Of a stretch of DNA of 34,871 nt, positions 16,094-22,766 are shown in pieces. The position numbers and the translations under genes were made by a program. Below the pieces are notes generated by a model. That model worked only from the letters and a program-made list of their open reading frames with translations, made no database searches and was not told where the DNA came from. The stretch lies in the NCBI GenBank assembly GCA_050013075.1, contig JBEKFZ010000041.1, positions 1 to 34,871 on the forward strand. Reading direction: 5' to 3'. The stretch comes from JBEKIK01 sp050013075. GTDB lineage: Bacteria; Planctomycetota; Planctomycetia; Pirellulales; Thermoguttaceae. Position 1 is the first letter of the stretch. Every line of letters begins with the position of its first letter.

Positions 16094-16287
16094 TGACTTC
16101 TAAAACGGAATTTATTATTCCGCCTCTTGAACAAGTGCGAAAGCGACTTGCAGCGACAACGGCCGAAAGCCGTTTTCTGCGGCGGTTGTATCGCCTTGCC
16201 AAAGAGAAGGACACGGCAGAGCGTTTGCGAAGTGAAGTTGAATCGCAAAAGAAAGGTGGATTCTCGCATGATTCAAGCGATAAATAG
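16093..16287 (+). CDS. small element protein (64 aa)
   Basis: A short basic helical protein (PPLEQVRKRLAATTAESRFL, then RRLYRLAKEKDTAERL). From memory, similar small proteins with a P-x-x-E/D-Q-V-R-x-R-L start occur just before the excisionase gene in planctomycete integrative elements; none has a known function. It overlaps the excisionase-like gene by 20 bp, and AAAGGT gives a good ribosome site, though it is held in a hairpin. It could be a small DNA-binding or excision accessory protein. Confidence 0.65.
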   Translation: MTSKTEFIIPPLEQVRKRLAATTAESRFLRRLYRLAKEKDTAERLRSEVESQKKGGFSHDSSDK

Positions 16288-16504
16288 CCCCCTCGAAAAA
16301 CTCTTATTAACGCCCCGGCAAACGGCCGAAAGTTTGCAAATTTCCGAGCGTCAATTGTGGCGGTTGGAAAAAGCGGGCGAAATTAAGTCGGCACGAATCG
16401 GAAAACGGATTGTCCGTTTCTCGCCCGATGCTTTGCGGGCGTTTATTGGACGGCTGGCCGAGCAACGGGCCGTGGGCAACGGGGAGGGCGGCGGCAATGA
16501 ATAA
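16268..16504 (+). CDS. excisionase-like helix-turn-helix protein (78 aa)
   Basis: A compact winged-helix protein of the MerR/excisionase type (HTH_17). LLTPRQTAESLQISERQLWR forms the helix-turn-helix, and KSARIGKRIVRFSPDALRAFI forms the wing and following helix. Such proteins bend DNA at att sites to favour excision, or act as regulators. GAAAGGTGGA precedes the ATG at 16268; the frame is open further upstream, but only this start has a ribosome site. It overlaps the primase-helicase gene by 8 bp, so replication and excision functions are probably translated together. Confidence 0.85.
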   Translation: MIQAINSPLEKLLLTPRQTAESLQISERQLWRLEKAGEIKSARIGKRIVRFSPDALRAFIGRLAEQRAVGNGEGGGNE

Positions 16505-18944
16505 GACGGAACGGAAACCCTCGGAAAAACAAGTCACCGATCCCGTAGAAATCATCCGGGCGCTTGATACGCTATTCCGCCCCGGCGACGTGGTGGAACT
16601 GCGAATCCTAGACGCGCAGACTGCCAGTTATAAAAATCCCCATACTGAGAGCGGTTATTTTAATGACTGGACAAAGATGGCGAGCGCCGCAGCAACGATT
16701 AAGATGGCTAAAGGCTGGTACATTACACTAAACCCCGTCAATCCTGCGCTCCTGGCCCGGGCAGCGAATCGAATCAAACCAGCGGGAAAAGACCCGACCA
16801 CAAGTGACCCCGATATTTCAAGACGTTGTTGGTTGCCGATTGATCTGGACGCCGAGCGCCCGACAGGAATATCTACCAGCAACGCCGAGCATGAAGCGGC
16901 GCTGGAGATGGCGCTCAAGGTCCGCGATGCTCTAACGGCAGCAGGTTGGCCTGAGCCTGTCTATGCGGATTCTGGCAACGGCGCACACCTGGATTATTAT
17001 GTCGATCTTCCTGCCGATGATGGTGGACTGATTGAAAACTGTCTGAAAGCCCTGGCTTTGCGATTTGATACCGATACCGTGAAAGTTGATACGTCGGTAT
17101 TTAACCCGGCACGGATTTGGAAATTGTACGGCACCACGGCAGGCAAGGGCGATTCTATTCCTGATCGGCCCCACCGGATGGCGCGTTTATTATCTGTGCC
17201 TTCAGGTCTTGATATTGTGCCCCGGCATCTTTTAGAAGCTCTTGTCAATTCTGTGCCCGACGCCAAACCGCAAGCCGCGCCCGTAAGCTACAACGGCCAA
17301 TTTGACCTAGATAAGTGGATTTCCGATCATGGACTTAAATTGCGCGGCCCGGAACCGTGGCAGGGTGGCCAGCGTTGGGTCTTTGATATATGCCCGTGGA
17401 ATCCAGATCACACAAATAACAGCGCCTTCATTGTGCAAGGTTCTGATGGAAAACTTGGGGCTGGTTGTCACCACAATGGATGCAACGGTAAGGACTGGCA
17501 CGCGCTCCGCGATACAGTAGAGCCGGGATGGCGCGATAAAAAGAAAACACGGGTATCGGGTGGACAAAATGCCCACCCCAAAAACGCCAATGACATTAAG
17601 CCGCTGACTGATTCAGGACTTGCCGAGAGATTCGCCAAGCGGCACGGCGACAAGGTTCGATATTGTCACCCGTGGAATAAGGGGCTTGCGTGGGATGGTA
17701 TGCGATGGCGAATTGACGATACCGGCGCGGTGGACCTACTCGCCAAAGAAACGGCCCGCGCGATATTGGCGGAAGCGGCAACCGTGGATGATGATGATGC
17801 ACGCCGGAAGCTCGTTTCATTCGAGCGGCAATCGGAAGCGGCGGCGCGGCGTGAAGCGATGTTGCGCCTAGCACGTTGCGAACCGCCTATTCCAATTTTG
17901 CCAGATGTACTTGACCGCGACCCGTGGTTTTTGAATTGTCCTAACGGCACGATTGAATTAAAAACCGGCGCACTACGCGAACATCGTCAATCGGATTTTA
18001 TCACAAAACTTTGCCCCGTGAGATTTGTCCGTGAAGCCAATTGCCCGATATGGCTTTCGTATCTGGATGTTATCTTTGAAAAACATTATGAACTAATCGA
18101 CTTCATTCAAAGGTTCTGTGGTTACATTCTGACCGGCGATGTATCGGAACAAGTGCTGCCAATTTTCTACGGCGTGGGAGCAAACGGAAAATCGACGTTT
18201 GTAAACGCGATATTGAATATGCTTGGCGGGGACTATTCGATAAAGTCACCGCCTGATTTTCTTGTTAGAAAAAAACAAGATTCACACCCGACCGAGATTG
18301 CCGACTTATATGGCAAACGATTGATTGCAGCAATCGAAACCGACGAAGGCCGGCGGCTGGCCGAATCACTCGTTAAGGAACTGACCGGCGGGGACCGAAT
18401 CAGGGCGCGGCGCATGCGCGAAGATTTTTGGGAATTTGCGCCAACGCATAAAGTCATTTTAGCCTGCAATCACAAGCCGGAAGTGCGTGGCACAGACCAT
18501 GCAATTTGGCGCCGGATTCGACTGGTTCCGTTTAAGGTCATAATCCCACGCGAAAAACAAGATAAGCGACTACCGGAAAAATTAAAAGCAGAACTGCCGG
18601 GCATCTTGGCGTGGTGCGTTCGGGGTTGTCTGGACTGGCAACGAGACGGATTAGGGTATCCGCCGGACGTGGAAAAGGCAACCGAATCCTACCGAAGCGA
18701 CCAGGACGCGCTGGGTACGTTCCTTCTTGAACGGTGCGTGACCGGCCCGGCGTTCAAGGCCCGAGCGGGTGAAATTTACGATGCCTACAAAAGGCATTGC
18801 GAAACAGCGGGAGAATATGCCTTAACACAACGGCGATTCGGGGCGCAATTATCCGAAAGAGGGTTTGAAAGGTTCACAAATAATGGCGTTTGGTATGAAG
18901 GTGTCGGACTGATTACGGAAGGAACGGAAGGATACGGAACCTAA
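16497..18944 (+). CDS. primase / SF3 helicase, phage-plasmid P4-like (815 aa)
   Basis: The replication protein of the element. The N-terminal third looks like an archaeo-eukaryotic primase-polymerase: PIDLDAE (about 114-120), SGNGAHLDYYV (about 159-169) and VDTSVFNPARIWKLYGT (about 198-214). A Cys/His-rich segment (CPWNPDH, CHHNGCNGKDWH) follows. The C-terminal part is a D5/P4-type SF3 helicase, with Walker A GVGANGKST at 559-567, Walker B region RLIAAIETDE, and sensor-like ILACNHKP. It would prime and unwind element DNA after excision. The ATG has GGGAGG upstream and overlaps the excisionase-like gene. The length is typical of full-length primase-helicases, with no frameshift seen. Confidence 0.92.
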   Translation: MNKTERKPSEKQVTDPVEIIRALDTLFRPGDVVELRILDAQTASYKNPHTESGYFNDWTKMASAAATIKMAKGWYITLNPVNPALLARAANRIKPAGKDPTTSDPDISRRCWLPIDLDAERPTGISTSNAEHEAALEMALKVRDALTAAGWPEPVYADSGNGAHLDYYVDLPADDGGLIENCLKALALRFDTDTVKVDTSVFNPARIWKLYGTTAGKGDSIPDRPHRMARLLSVPSGLDIVPRHLLEALVNSVPDAKPQAAPVSYNGQFDLDKWISDHGLKLRGPEPWQGGQRWVFDICPWNPDHTNNSAFIVQGSDGKLGAGCHHNGCNGKDWHALRDTVEPGWRDKKKTRVSGGQNAHPKNANDIKPLTDSGLAERFAKRHGDKVRYCHPWNKGLAWDGMRWRIDDTGAVDLLAKETARAILAEAATVDDDDARRKLVSFERQSEAAARREAMLRLARCEPPIPILPDVLDRDPWFLNCPNGTIELKTGALREHRQSDFITKLCPVRFVREANCPIWLSYLDVIFEKHYELIDFIQRFCGYILTGDVSEQVLPIFYGVGANGKSTFVNAILNMLGGDYSIKSPPDFLVRKKQDSHPTEIADLYGKRLIAAIETDEGRRLAESLVKELTGGDRIRARRMREDFWEFAPTHKVILACNHKPEVRGTDHAIWRRIRLVPFKVIIPREKQDKRLPEKLKAELPGILAWCVRGCLDWQRDGLGYPPDVEKATESYRSDQDALGTFLLERCVTGPAFKARAGEIYDAYKRHCETAGEYALTQRRFGAQLSERGFERFTNNGVWYEGVGLITEGTEGYGT

Positions 18945-19025
18945 TTCCGGTATAAGCAGCTAAGCATAGCCTCGCGTAATAGGGTTATAGGGAAATGAGG
19001 TTCCGTAAGGTTCCGTTTGTTCCGT
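18915..19025. repeat. mirrored iteron-like triplets at the end of the primase gene
   Basis: ACGGAA occurs at 18915, 18924 and 18934; its complement TTCCGT occurs at 19001, 19011 and 19020. Spacings are 9 and 10, then 10 and 9, so the two 28-bp arms (18915-18942 and 18998-19025) are inverted copies with about 23 matching bases. The 55 bp between them is AT-richer. The left arm is in the 3' end of the primase-helicase coding region. Candidate replication origin or large terminator hairpin. Confidence 0.55.
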
Positions 19026-19055
19026 AAATTACTACTAACGGAGTACGAGTAAACC

Positions 19056-19373
19056 ATGAATCAGATCAAAGAACTTGAACGGCTGGCAATTGGCGCCCAC
19101 CGCGATGGTGAATTGTGGGCGGCATTTTGGCAGGTCCACGCCGCCGAGATCCGCAAGGCCGAGCCATACAGCCGGCAGCGGTTCAAGCAGTTGGTCAACA
19201 GGCTCCTATCGTTGGTCGTATCCGGCGACCTCGACGGACAGGAACCGCCGGACATTACCGAGCCGTGGTTAGTCGATGACACCTCGATGCCAAGCGATAG
19301 CGTCACCCATGCACGTTGCCTATGGCCTGGGCAATCGCCCCCACCCCTAACCACCCCCACCCCACCCCCCTAA
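19056..19373 (+). CDS. hypothetical element protein (105 aa)
   Basis: Unrecognised. The first 70 residues are helical and charged, with aromatic residues (LWAAFWQVHAAEIRKAEPYS, RFKQLVNRLLSLVVSG). The last 20 residues are Pro/Thr-rich (PPPLTTPTPPP) and probably disordered. Downstream of the primase-helicase by about 110 bp, with GGAG eleven bases before the ATG. Its place directly behind the putative origin might fit a replication accessory role, but nothing in the sequence proves it. Confidence 0.6.
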   Translation: MNQIKELERLAIGAHRDGELWAAFWQVHAAEIRKAEPYSRQRFKQLVNRLLSLVVSGDLDGQEPPDITEPWLVDDTSMPSDSVTHARCLWPGQSPPPLTTPTPPP

Positions 19374-19377
19374 AAAC

Positions 19378-19394
19378 GAAAGGTACTACCTTTC
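19378..19394 (+). promoter_or_regulatory. GAAAGGTA hairpin in a gap
   Basis: GAAAGGTA and TACCTTTC are separated by one base, a perfect 8-1-8 inverted repeat a few bases after the stop of the previous gene. It uses the same GAAAGGT/ACCTTTC pair found in three other leaders of the element. Weak T-richness follows, so it may be a terminator or a protein site. Confidence 0.45.
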
Positions 19395-19472
19395 TTAAAA
19401 TTTATGGACCTAAGCCGAGCCCGCCTAGATATTGAACTCTGACAGGTTGTGACATTGGAAAGGATACAAAAT

Positions 19473-20255
19473 ATGGATAATTCGACTGAAATTTTGACCC
19501 GGCTGTTGGCAAAAACCGACGCCATTTTTACCCCTATCCGCAAATGGGCTGATGGCATCGGGCAACGCTTTTATTGGGTGCAGAGAAATTTCCAAAGCTA
19601 CGGGGTCGCGTGGGCATCGGGTGAAAGGGCCATTGCCGGCAGGAAGTCAGCCGAGCGTAGTCTAAAGAATCTTGTTGATAAGGGATTGGCCCGGGTATCC
19701 AGACCCCGCGGCGAAAAAACCCTGTTCGCAAAACTAACCGACACCGGCGACGCCCAGGCCCGGGCAATATGTGGTTTGCCCAGCCTGACCGATTCAATCG
19801 AACTCATGCGAAGCCTGGCCGGTTTCGATAACCACCCCGATCAAACAACCGACGGCTGGACTTCGGACCTTTCGCTTGTCGGTCAAAGCCCGTTTGACGC
19901 CGTGGATGAAAGCAACCGAGTTGCCATTTTTGAAACGATGCTAACTTTTTACCCTTTTTTGTGGCGTGGTTTTGTCGAATCTACAAGCGATTTATCGGGC
20001 CGGGTTTGGTGGCGTCTTACAAGCGAAGGACGAACCGCATTATCGAGCGGTGTTATTCCATCGGTCAAAAAAGAACGGTATCGCAAAAGTCAAGAGGCGC
20101 ATGATTTTTACTTTGATTGCCGCGAAATCGCCTTGAGAGAAATTTCCACGATGCAAATAATCGACACGGCCGAGATCGGGGAAATTCCATTTTCATCTTC
20201 ACCCACAACACACGGCATGATTACCGCCCGCAATTTATTGGAGGTTTCAAAATGA
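19473..20255 (+). CDS. winged-helix-like hypothetical protein (260 aa)
   Basis: Unrecognised as a named family. The N-terminal 100 residues look like a winged-helix domain of the MarR kind: GRKSAERSLKNLVDKGLARV with a following beta wing (SRPRGEKTLFAKLT). A similar arrangement recurs near 165-200 (GRVWWRLTSEGRTAL). There is no catalytic motif, signal peptide or membrane segment, so a DNA-binding role inside the cell is the best inference. I chose ATG 19473 (GAAAGGA eight bases upstream) over the GTG at 19449. Its stop overlaps the start of the HExxH gene by 4 bp, which couples the two. Confidence 0.65.
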   Translation: MDNSTEILTRLLAKTDAIFTPIRKWADGIGQRFYWVQRNFQSYGVAWASGERAIAGRKSAERSLKNLVDKGLARVSRPRGEKTLFAKLTDTGDAQARAICGLPSLTDSIELMRSLAGFDNHPDQTTDGWTSDLSLVGQSPFDAVDESNRVAIFETMLTFYPFLWRGFVESTSDLSGRVWWRLTSEGRTALSSGVIPSVKKERYRKSQEAHDFYFDCREIALREISTMQIIDTAEIGEIPFSSSPTTHGMITARNLLEVSK

Positions 20256-21139
20256 AAAGCATGTTTGAAATGACAATACCGGAATGGTTGACCCATTGCC
20301 TTGAAACGGTTGCCGAAATTACCCCAGAACTAAGCGAAGAAAACCTTTACGCAATTTCCCGACCATTGCAAAATCTGCGTGGGGCCGCAATTCCCGGTTT
20401 GGATTTAATGTTTCAAGACGATATTGAGGCATCCAATAAATGGAACGGCAGAGGCCCGGGTATTTTGATCGACGGCCCCGGAAATTATCAAAGATGTTTC
20501 CATGCTGCTGCTGAGGCGGGTATGAATACAAACGACGCCGACCGATTTGCAAAACTTGAAATTCTAAAAACCGTGATTCACGAAAGCGCGCACTTACTAC
20601 GCGACCAAAATTATCCGGGCGAGCCGGTTTCGCCCGACATTGCGGCATGTAGGGCCGCGATTGATGGATTCGATGAAAAATTTTCACAACACCCAAACAG
20701 CGGTCAAAACGCGGAGATACCTTGGAATTTTCACGACGCCCCATATATCAGAATAGCCGCGCATTTAGTTGCACGTTGTCGGGCGCGCGGGCTGACAGCC
20801 TTCCCACAACTTGGGGGAACCCTATCAGATGCACGTTGTCGGGCGCGCGGGCTGACAAGTATATCTCTTGGCGACCTGGCCGCCGGCGAAAATTATTCAC
20901 TATCGCCCGGCAATTTGTATTATTTTTATCTACAACCGGAATTGAAATATACGGCTGGAAAAAGCATTTATGCGGCATGTTTCCAGCATACGCCACCAAG
21001 AGATTTTATCGAATTGTGGCGTGAAGATATTAAAAAATGGTGGGTATCAATTCCAGGGCAACCCAGCGAAGAACAGGAGGCCGCGGCGATAGGTGCCTTA
21101 CGATTGTATGAAGATGTTCCACAATACATTTTTTCATAA
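20252..21139 (+). CDS. HExxH motif hypothetical protein (295 aa)
   Basis: ILKTVIHESAHLL (105-117) contains HESAH at 110-114, an HExxH signature of zinc metallopeptidases, within a helix. A third ligand is not obvious; candidates are the His and Asp residues in the PWNFHDAPYIRIAAH segment about 75 residues later. From memory, planctomycete elements carry related proteins with HEAAH and W-x-x-HD motifs. The ATG has GGAGG upstream and overlaps the previous stop in ATGA; the frame is open 135 bp further upstream, but only this start is supported. The segment encoded by 20770-20857 holds a 60-bp in-frame duplication (RCRARGLT twice), probably an insertion in this copy. Peptidase function is an inference. 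Confidence 0.65.
   Translation: MKSMFEMTIPEWLTHCLETVAEITPELSEENLYAISRPLQNLRGAAIPGLDLMFQDDIEASNKWNGRGPGILIDGPGNYQRCFHAAAEAGMNTNDADRFAKLEILKTVIHESAHLLRDQNYPGEPVSPDIAACRAAIDGFDEKFSQHPNSGQNAEIPWNFHDAPYIRIAAHLVARCRARGLTAFPQLGGTLSDARCRARGLTSISLGDLAAGENYSLSPGNLYYFYLQPELKYTAGKSIYAACFQHTPPRDFIELWREDIKKWWVSIPGQPSEEQEAAAIGALRLYEDVPQYIFS
20770..20857. repeat. 28-bp direct repeat separated by 32 bp inside a gene
   Basis: Two identical 28-bp copies (20770-20797 and 20830-20857, starting TGCACGTTGTCGGGCGCG) have 32 unrelated bases between them. The period of 60 keeps the reading frame. The unit dimensions resemble a CRISPR repeat and spacer, but only two units exist, inside a coding region. Confidence 0.8.
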
Positions 21140-21194
21140 CAGAAAAATTACTTTGCAGTTTTTCAAGTAAACTTTTTTAGAAAGGAAATTTATT

Positions 21195-21881
21195 ATGTCT
21201 TTCACAGAATTGTTAGATCAAGTAGTTGGCAGGCAAAAAAAACAGAAAACCATTGTCCTTGCTGAGTATGAGGAGTTGATTAAAAAGATTGCGGAAGGCA
21301 ACGACAAATTGCCGGCAGCGGATAAAGTGGACGCAATACTTTCGGAAGCAGACAAAAGCCCGGATGATTTGCGAAAAGATGTTTCACATATCGCCAAGCG
21401 GCGTGACTACCGCCGGCAGTTGGATAGTTTGCCGGAACTCCAATCGGAACAAGAAATACTTGCCGCAAAAATCCAAGAAGAACAAAGCCGATTTCAAAAA
21501 CTTCAGGAAGAACACAACAAAATCATTCGGCCACTCATAGATAGACAACGGGGTATAGGTGCGGCGATGGCGACAGCCGAAAGCTGCCGGCTAAAATTGG
21601 CGGATTCTTATGTCGGCCCATTAAAAACGGAGTTGCAAACTATCGAGCGTGATCGCTACACACTGTATCAAAAAAGACTTTCAATCGAGCGGCATATTAC
21701 CGACTTGGGCCATTGCATAACTGACATTCAGGATCACCCCGAGAAGTATGACCAAAGCGAAATCCCCTCGATTAAAAAACAGATTGACGGCCGCAAAGCT
21801 GAAATTGCGGACCTAGAAAAAATAGGAGCACCACTTGCGGCACGCGAACGAGAAATTGAAAAATTGATGTTAGAAGTTTGA
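21195..21881 (+). CDS. coiled-coil protein (228 aa)
   Basis: A highly charged, Glu/Lys/Gln-rich helical protein with heptad-like patterns over about residues 80-130 and 160-225 (IDGRKAEIADLEKIGAPLAA near the end), and no membrane or signal segment. It is probably a cytoplasmic rod or an oligomeric partner of another element protein. AAAGGAAA eight bases before the ATG is a good ribosome site. The function is unknown; I can only say it is co-directional with the HExxH gene and the next small gene. Confidence 0.75.
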   Translation: MSFTELLDQVVGRQKKQKTIVLAEYEELIKKIAEGNDKLPAADKVDAILSEADKSPDDLRKDVSHIAKRRDYRRQLDSLPELQSEQEILAAKIQEEQSRFQKLQEEHNKIIRPLIDRQRGIGAAMATAESCRLKLADSYVGPLKTELQTIERDRYTLYQKRLSIERHITDLGHCITDIQDHPEKYDQSEIPSIKKQIDGRKAEIADLEKIGAPLAAREREIEKLMLEV

Positions 21882-21901
21882 TGCACGCGCGCCCGGCTTG
21901 T

Positions 21902-21946
21902 ACCTTTCCAAGCTGGACGAAAGGCAACCCGGGCGGCGTGGAAGGT
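21902..21946 (+). promoter_or_regulatory. bulged hairpin occluding the ribosome site of the 21949 gene
   Basis: ACCTTTCCA (21902-21910) can pair with TGGAAGGT (21939-21946), which contains the GGAAGG ribosome site, with one bulged T. The loop contains CCCGGGCGG, the same motif as in the leader of the 15372 gene. Confidence 0.45.
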
Positions 21947-21948
21947 TC

Positions 21949-22221
21949 ATGCTGCCCGGGCGGATTACAAAAGGATGTTTTAATCTCATGCGAACTGCCC
22001 GCGACCTAACGGCGATAGCCCGCACAATCCAGCGGCGTGGATTGCCAAGCGACTCGGAAGCAAAGTCGCTTGTCGATGATGCTTGCCGGTTGACTTTGGA
22101 CGGCCGCCAAAGTGTAGGCTTGCGGCTGGCAGCAGCGGAAGTGGTTGCGGCGACCTTGCAATTTATGTTAAGTAGACAAGAATATACTACCGACGGGCGG
22201 CGTGCCTGTTTAACGCTCTAG
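21949..22221 (+). CDS. small helical element protein (90 aa)
   Basis: A short, basic, helical protein (MRTARDLTAIARTIQRRGLP, then an Ala-rich helix GLRLAAAEVVAATLQFML). It resembles small accessory proteins next to integrases in planctomycete elements, from memory, with no known function. The start is uncertain: ATG 21949 has GGAAGG three bases upstream, ATG 21988 has AAGGA at 12 bases, and the frame opens earlier at TTG 21898. I prefer 21949. The ribosome site is in a predicted hairpin. Confidence 0.5.
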   Translation: MLPGRITKGCFNLMRTARDLTAIARTIQRRGLPSDSEAKSLVDDACRLTLDGRQSVGLRLAAAEVVAATLQFMLSRQEYTTDGRRACLTL

Positions 22222-22237
22222 GACGCCGTTTAATGCG

Positions 22238-22354
22238 ATGGAAGCAAAACAGGATAAAAGCATCGACCGAGTGCATCGGAACGCAGTACACGATAAGCAG
22301 CAAGGCCGATTCGACGTTCAAGGCATAAAAAGACGTATTAGGGGCAACCCATGA
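22238..22354 (+). CDS. possible 38-aa protein
   Basis: A very short open frame (MEAKQDKSIDRVHRNAVHDK then 18 residues). It ends in an ATGA overlap with a second tiny frame (22351-22425, MKNPRQIRADFLPELIFC). The chain of overlaps is suggestive but there is no ribosome site, so both may be chance. The rest of 22222-22508 is featureless apart from the promoter before the next gene. Confidence 0.2.
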   Translation: MEAKQDKSIDRVHRNAVHDKQQGRFDVQGIKRRIRGNP

Positions 22355-22473
22355 AAAACCCTCGTCAAATAAGGGCTGATTTTTTGCCAGAACTGATATT
22401 TTGCCGACCACCTCGACGCCGGTAGCGGCCCGGCTTGACTTGGAAAGGGAAATTGACGATAAATAGGGGGTAC

Positions 22474-22502
22474 TTGACATACTCTCATGTAACTGCAATA
22501 AT
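22474..22502 (+). promoter_or_regulatory. sigma70-type promoter of the Cro/CI-like gene
   Basis: TTGACA at 22474-22479 and AATAAT at 22497-22502, 17 bp apart. The -10 ends only 6 bp before the ATG, which predicts a transcript with little or no leader. Confidence 0.55.
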
Positions 22503-22508
22503 CAAAGC

Positions 22509-22766
22509 ATGAAGAAAATAATTCTATTCTCCGATGAACTCAGGGCGGCAATTGCAAACGCCCCTATTTCCCGCTATCGCTTATGGCAGCTAACCGGAAT
22601 TGACCAAGCCTCTCTTGCCCGGTTTGTTGCCGGAAAAGAGGGATTAAGCCTTGTGGCGATTGATAAAATAGCCCAAACATTGGGATTGCATATTGTGGTG
22701 GACAAACCAAAATCAAAGAAAGGTGGAAAACATGGCGAGCATAGGACACGATCCGGGCGGATTTAA
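22509..22766 (+). CDS. Cro/CI-type HTH regulator (85 aa)
   Basis: A single helix-turn-helix of the XRE family: RYRLWQLTGIDQASLARFVA then GLSLVAIDKIAQTLGLHIV. Similar small regulators sit directly in front of the integrase in many planctomycete elements and probably control integrase transcription. The C-terminal 20 residues are basic and overlap the start of the integrase gene by 35 bp, so the two genes are transcribed together. A consensus promoter abuts the start codon, predicting leaderless translation. Confidence 0.85.
   Translation: MKKIILFSDELRAAIANAPISRYRLWQLTGIDQASLARFVAGKEGLSLVAIDKIAQTLGLHIVVDKPKSKKGGKHGEHRTRSGRI

Noticed and set aside
16127..16267. N-terminal extension of the excisionase-like protein
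   Set aside because: It overlaps the 16093 gene in another frame and has no ribosome site.
20770..20857. Mini-CRISPR array
   Set aside because: Two units only, inside an open frame, no leader and no cas gene in the window; the 28/32 dimensions are probably coincidence.
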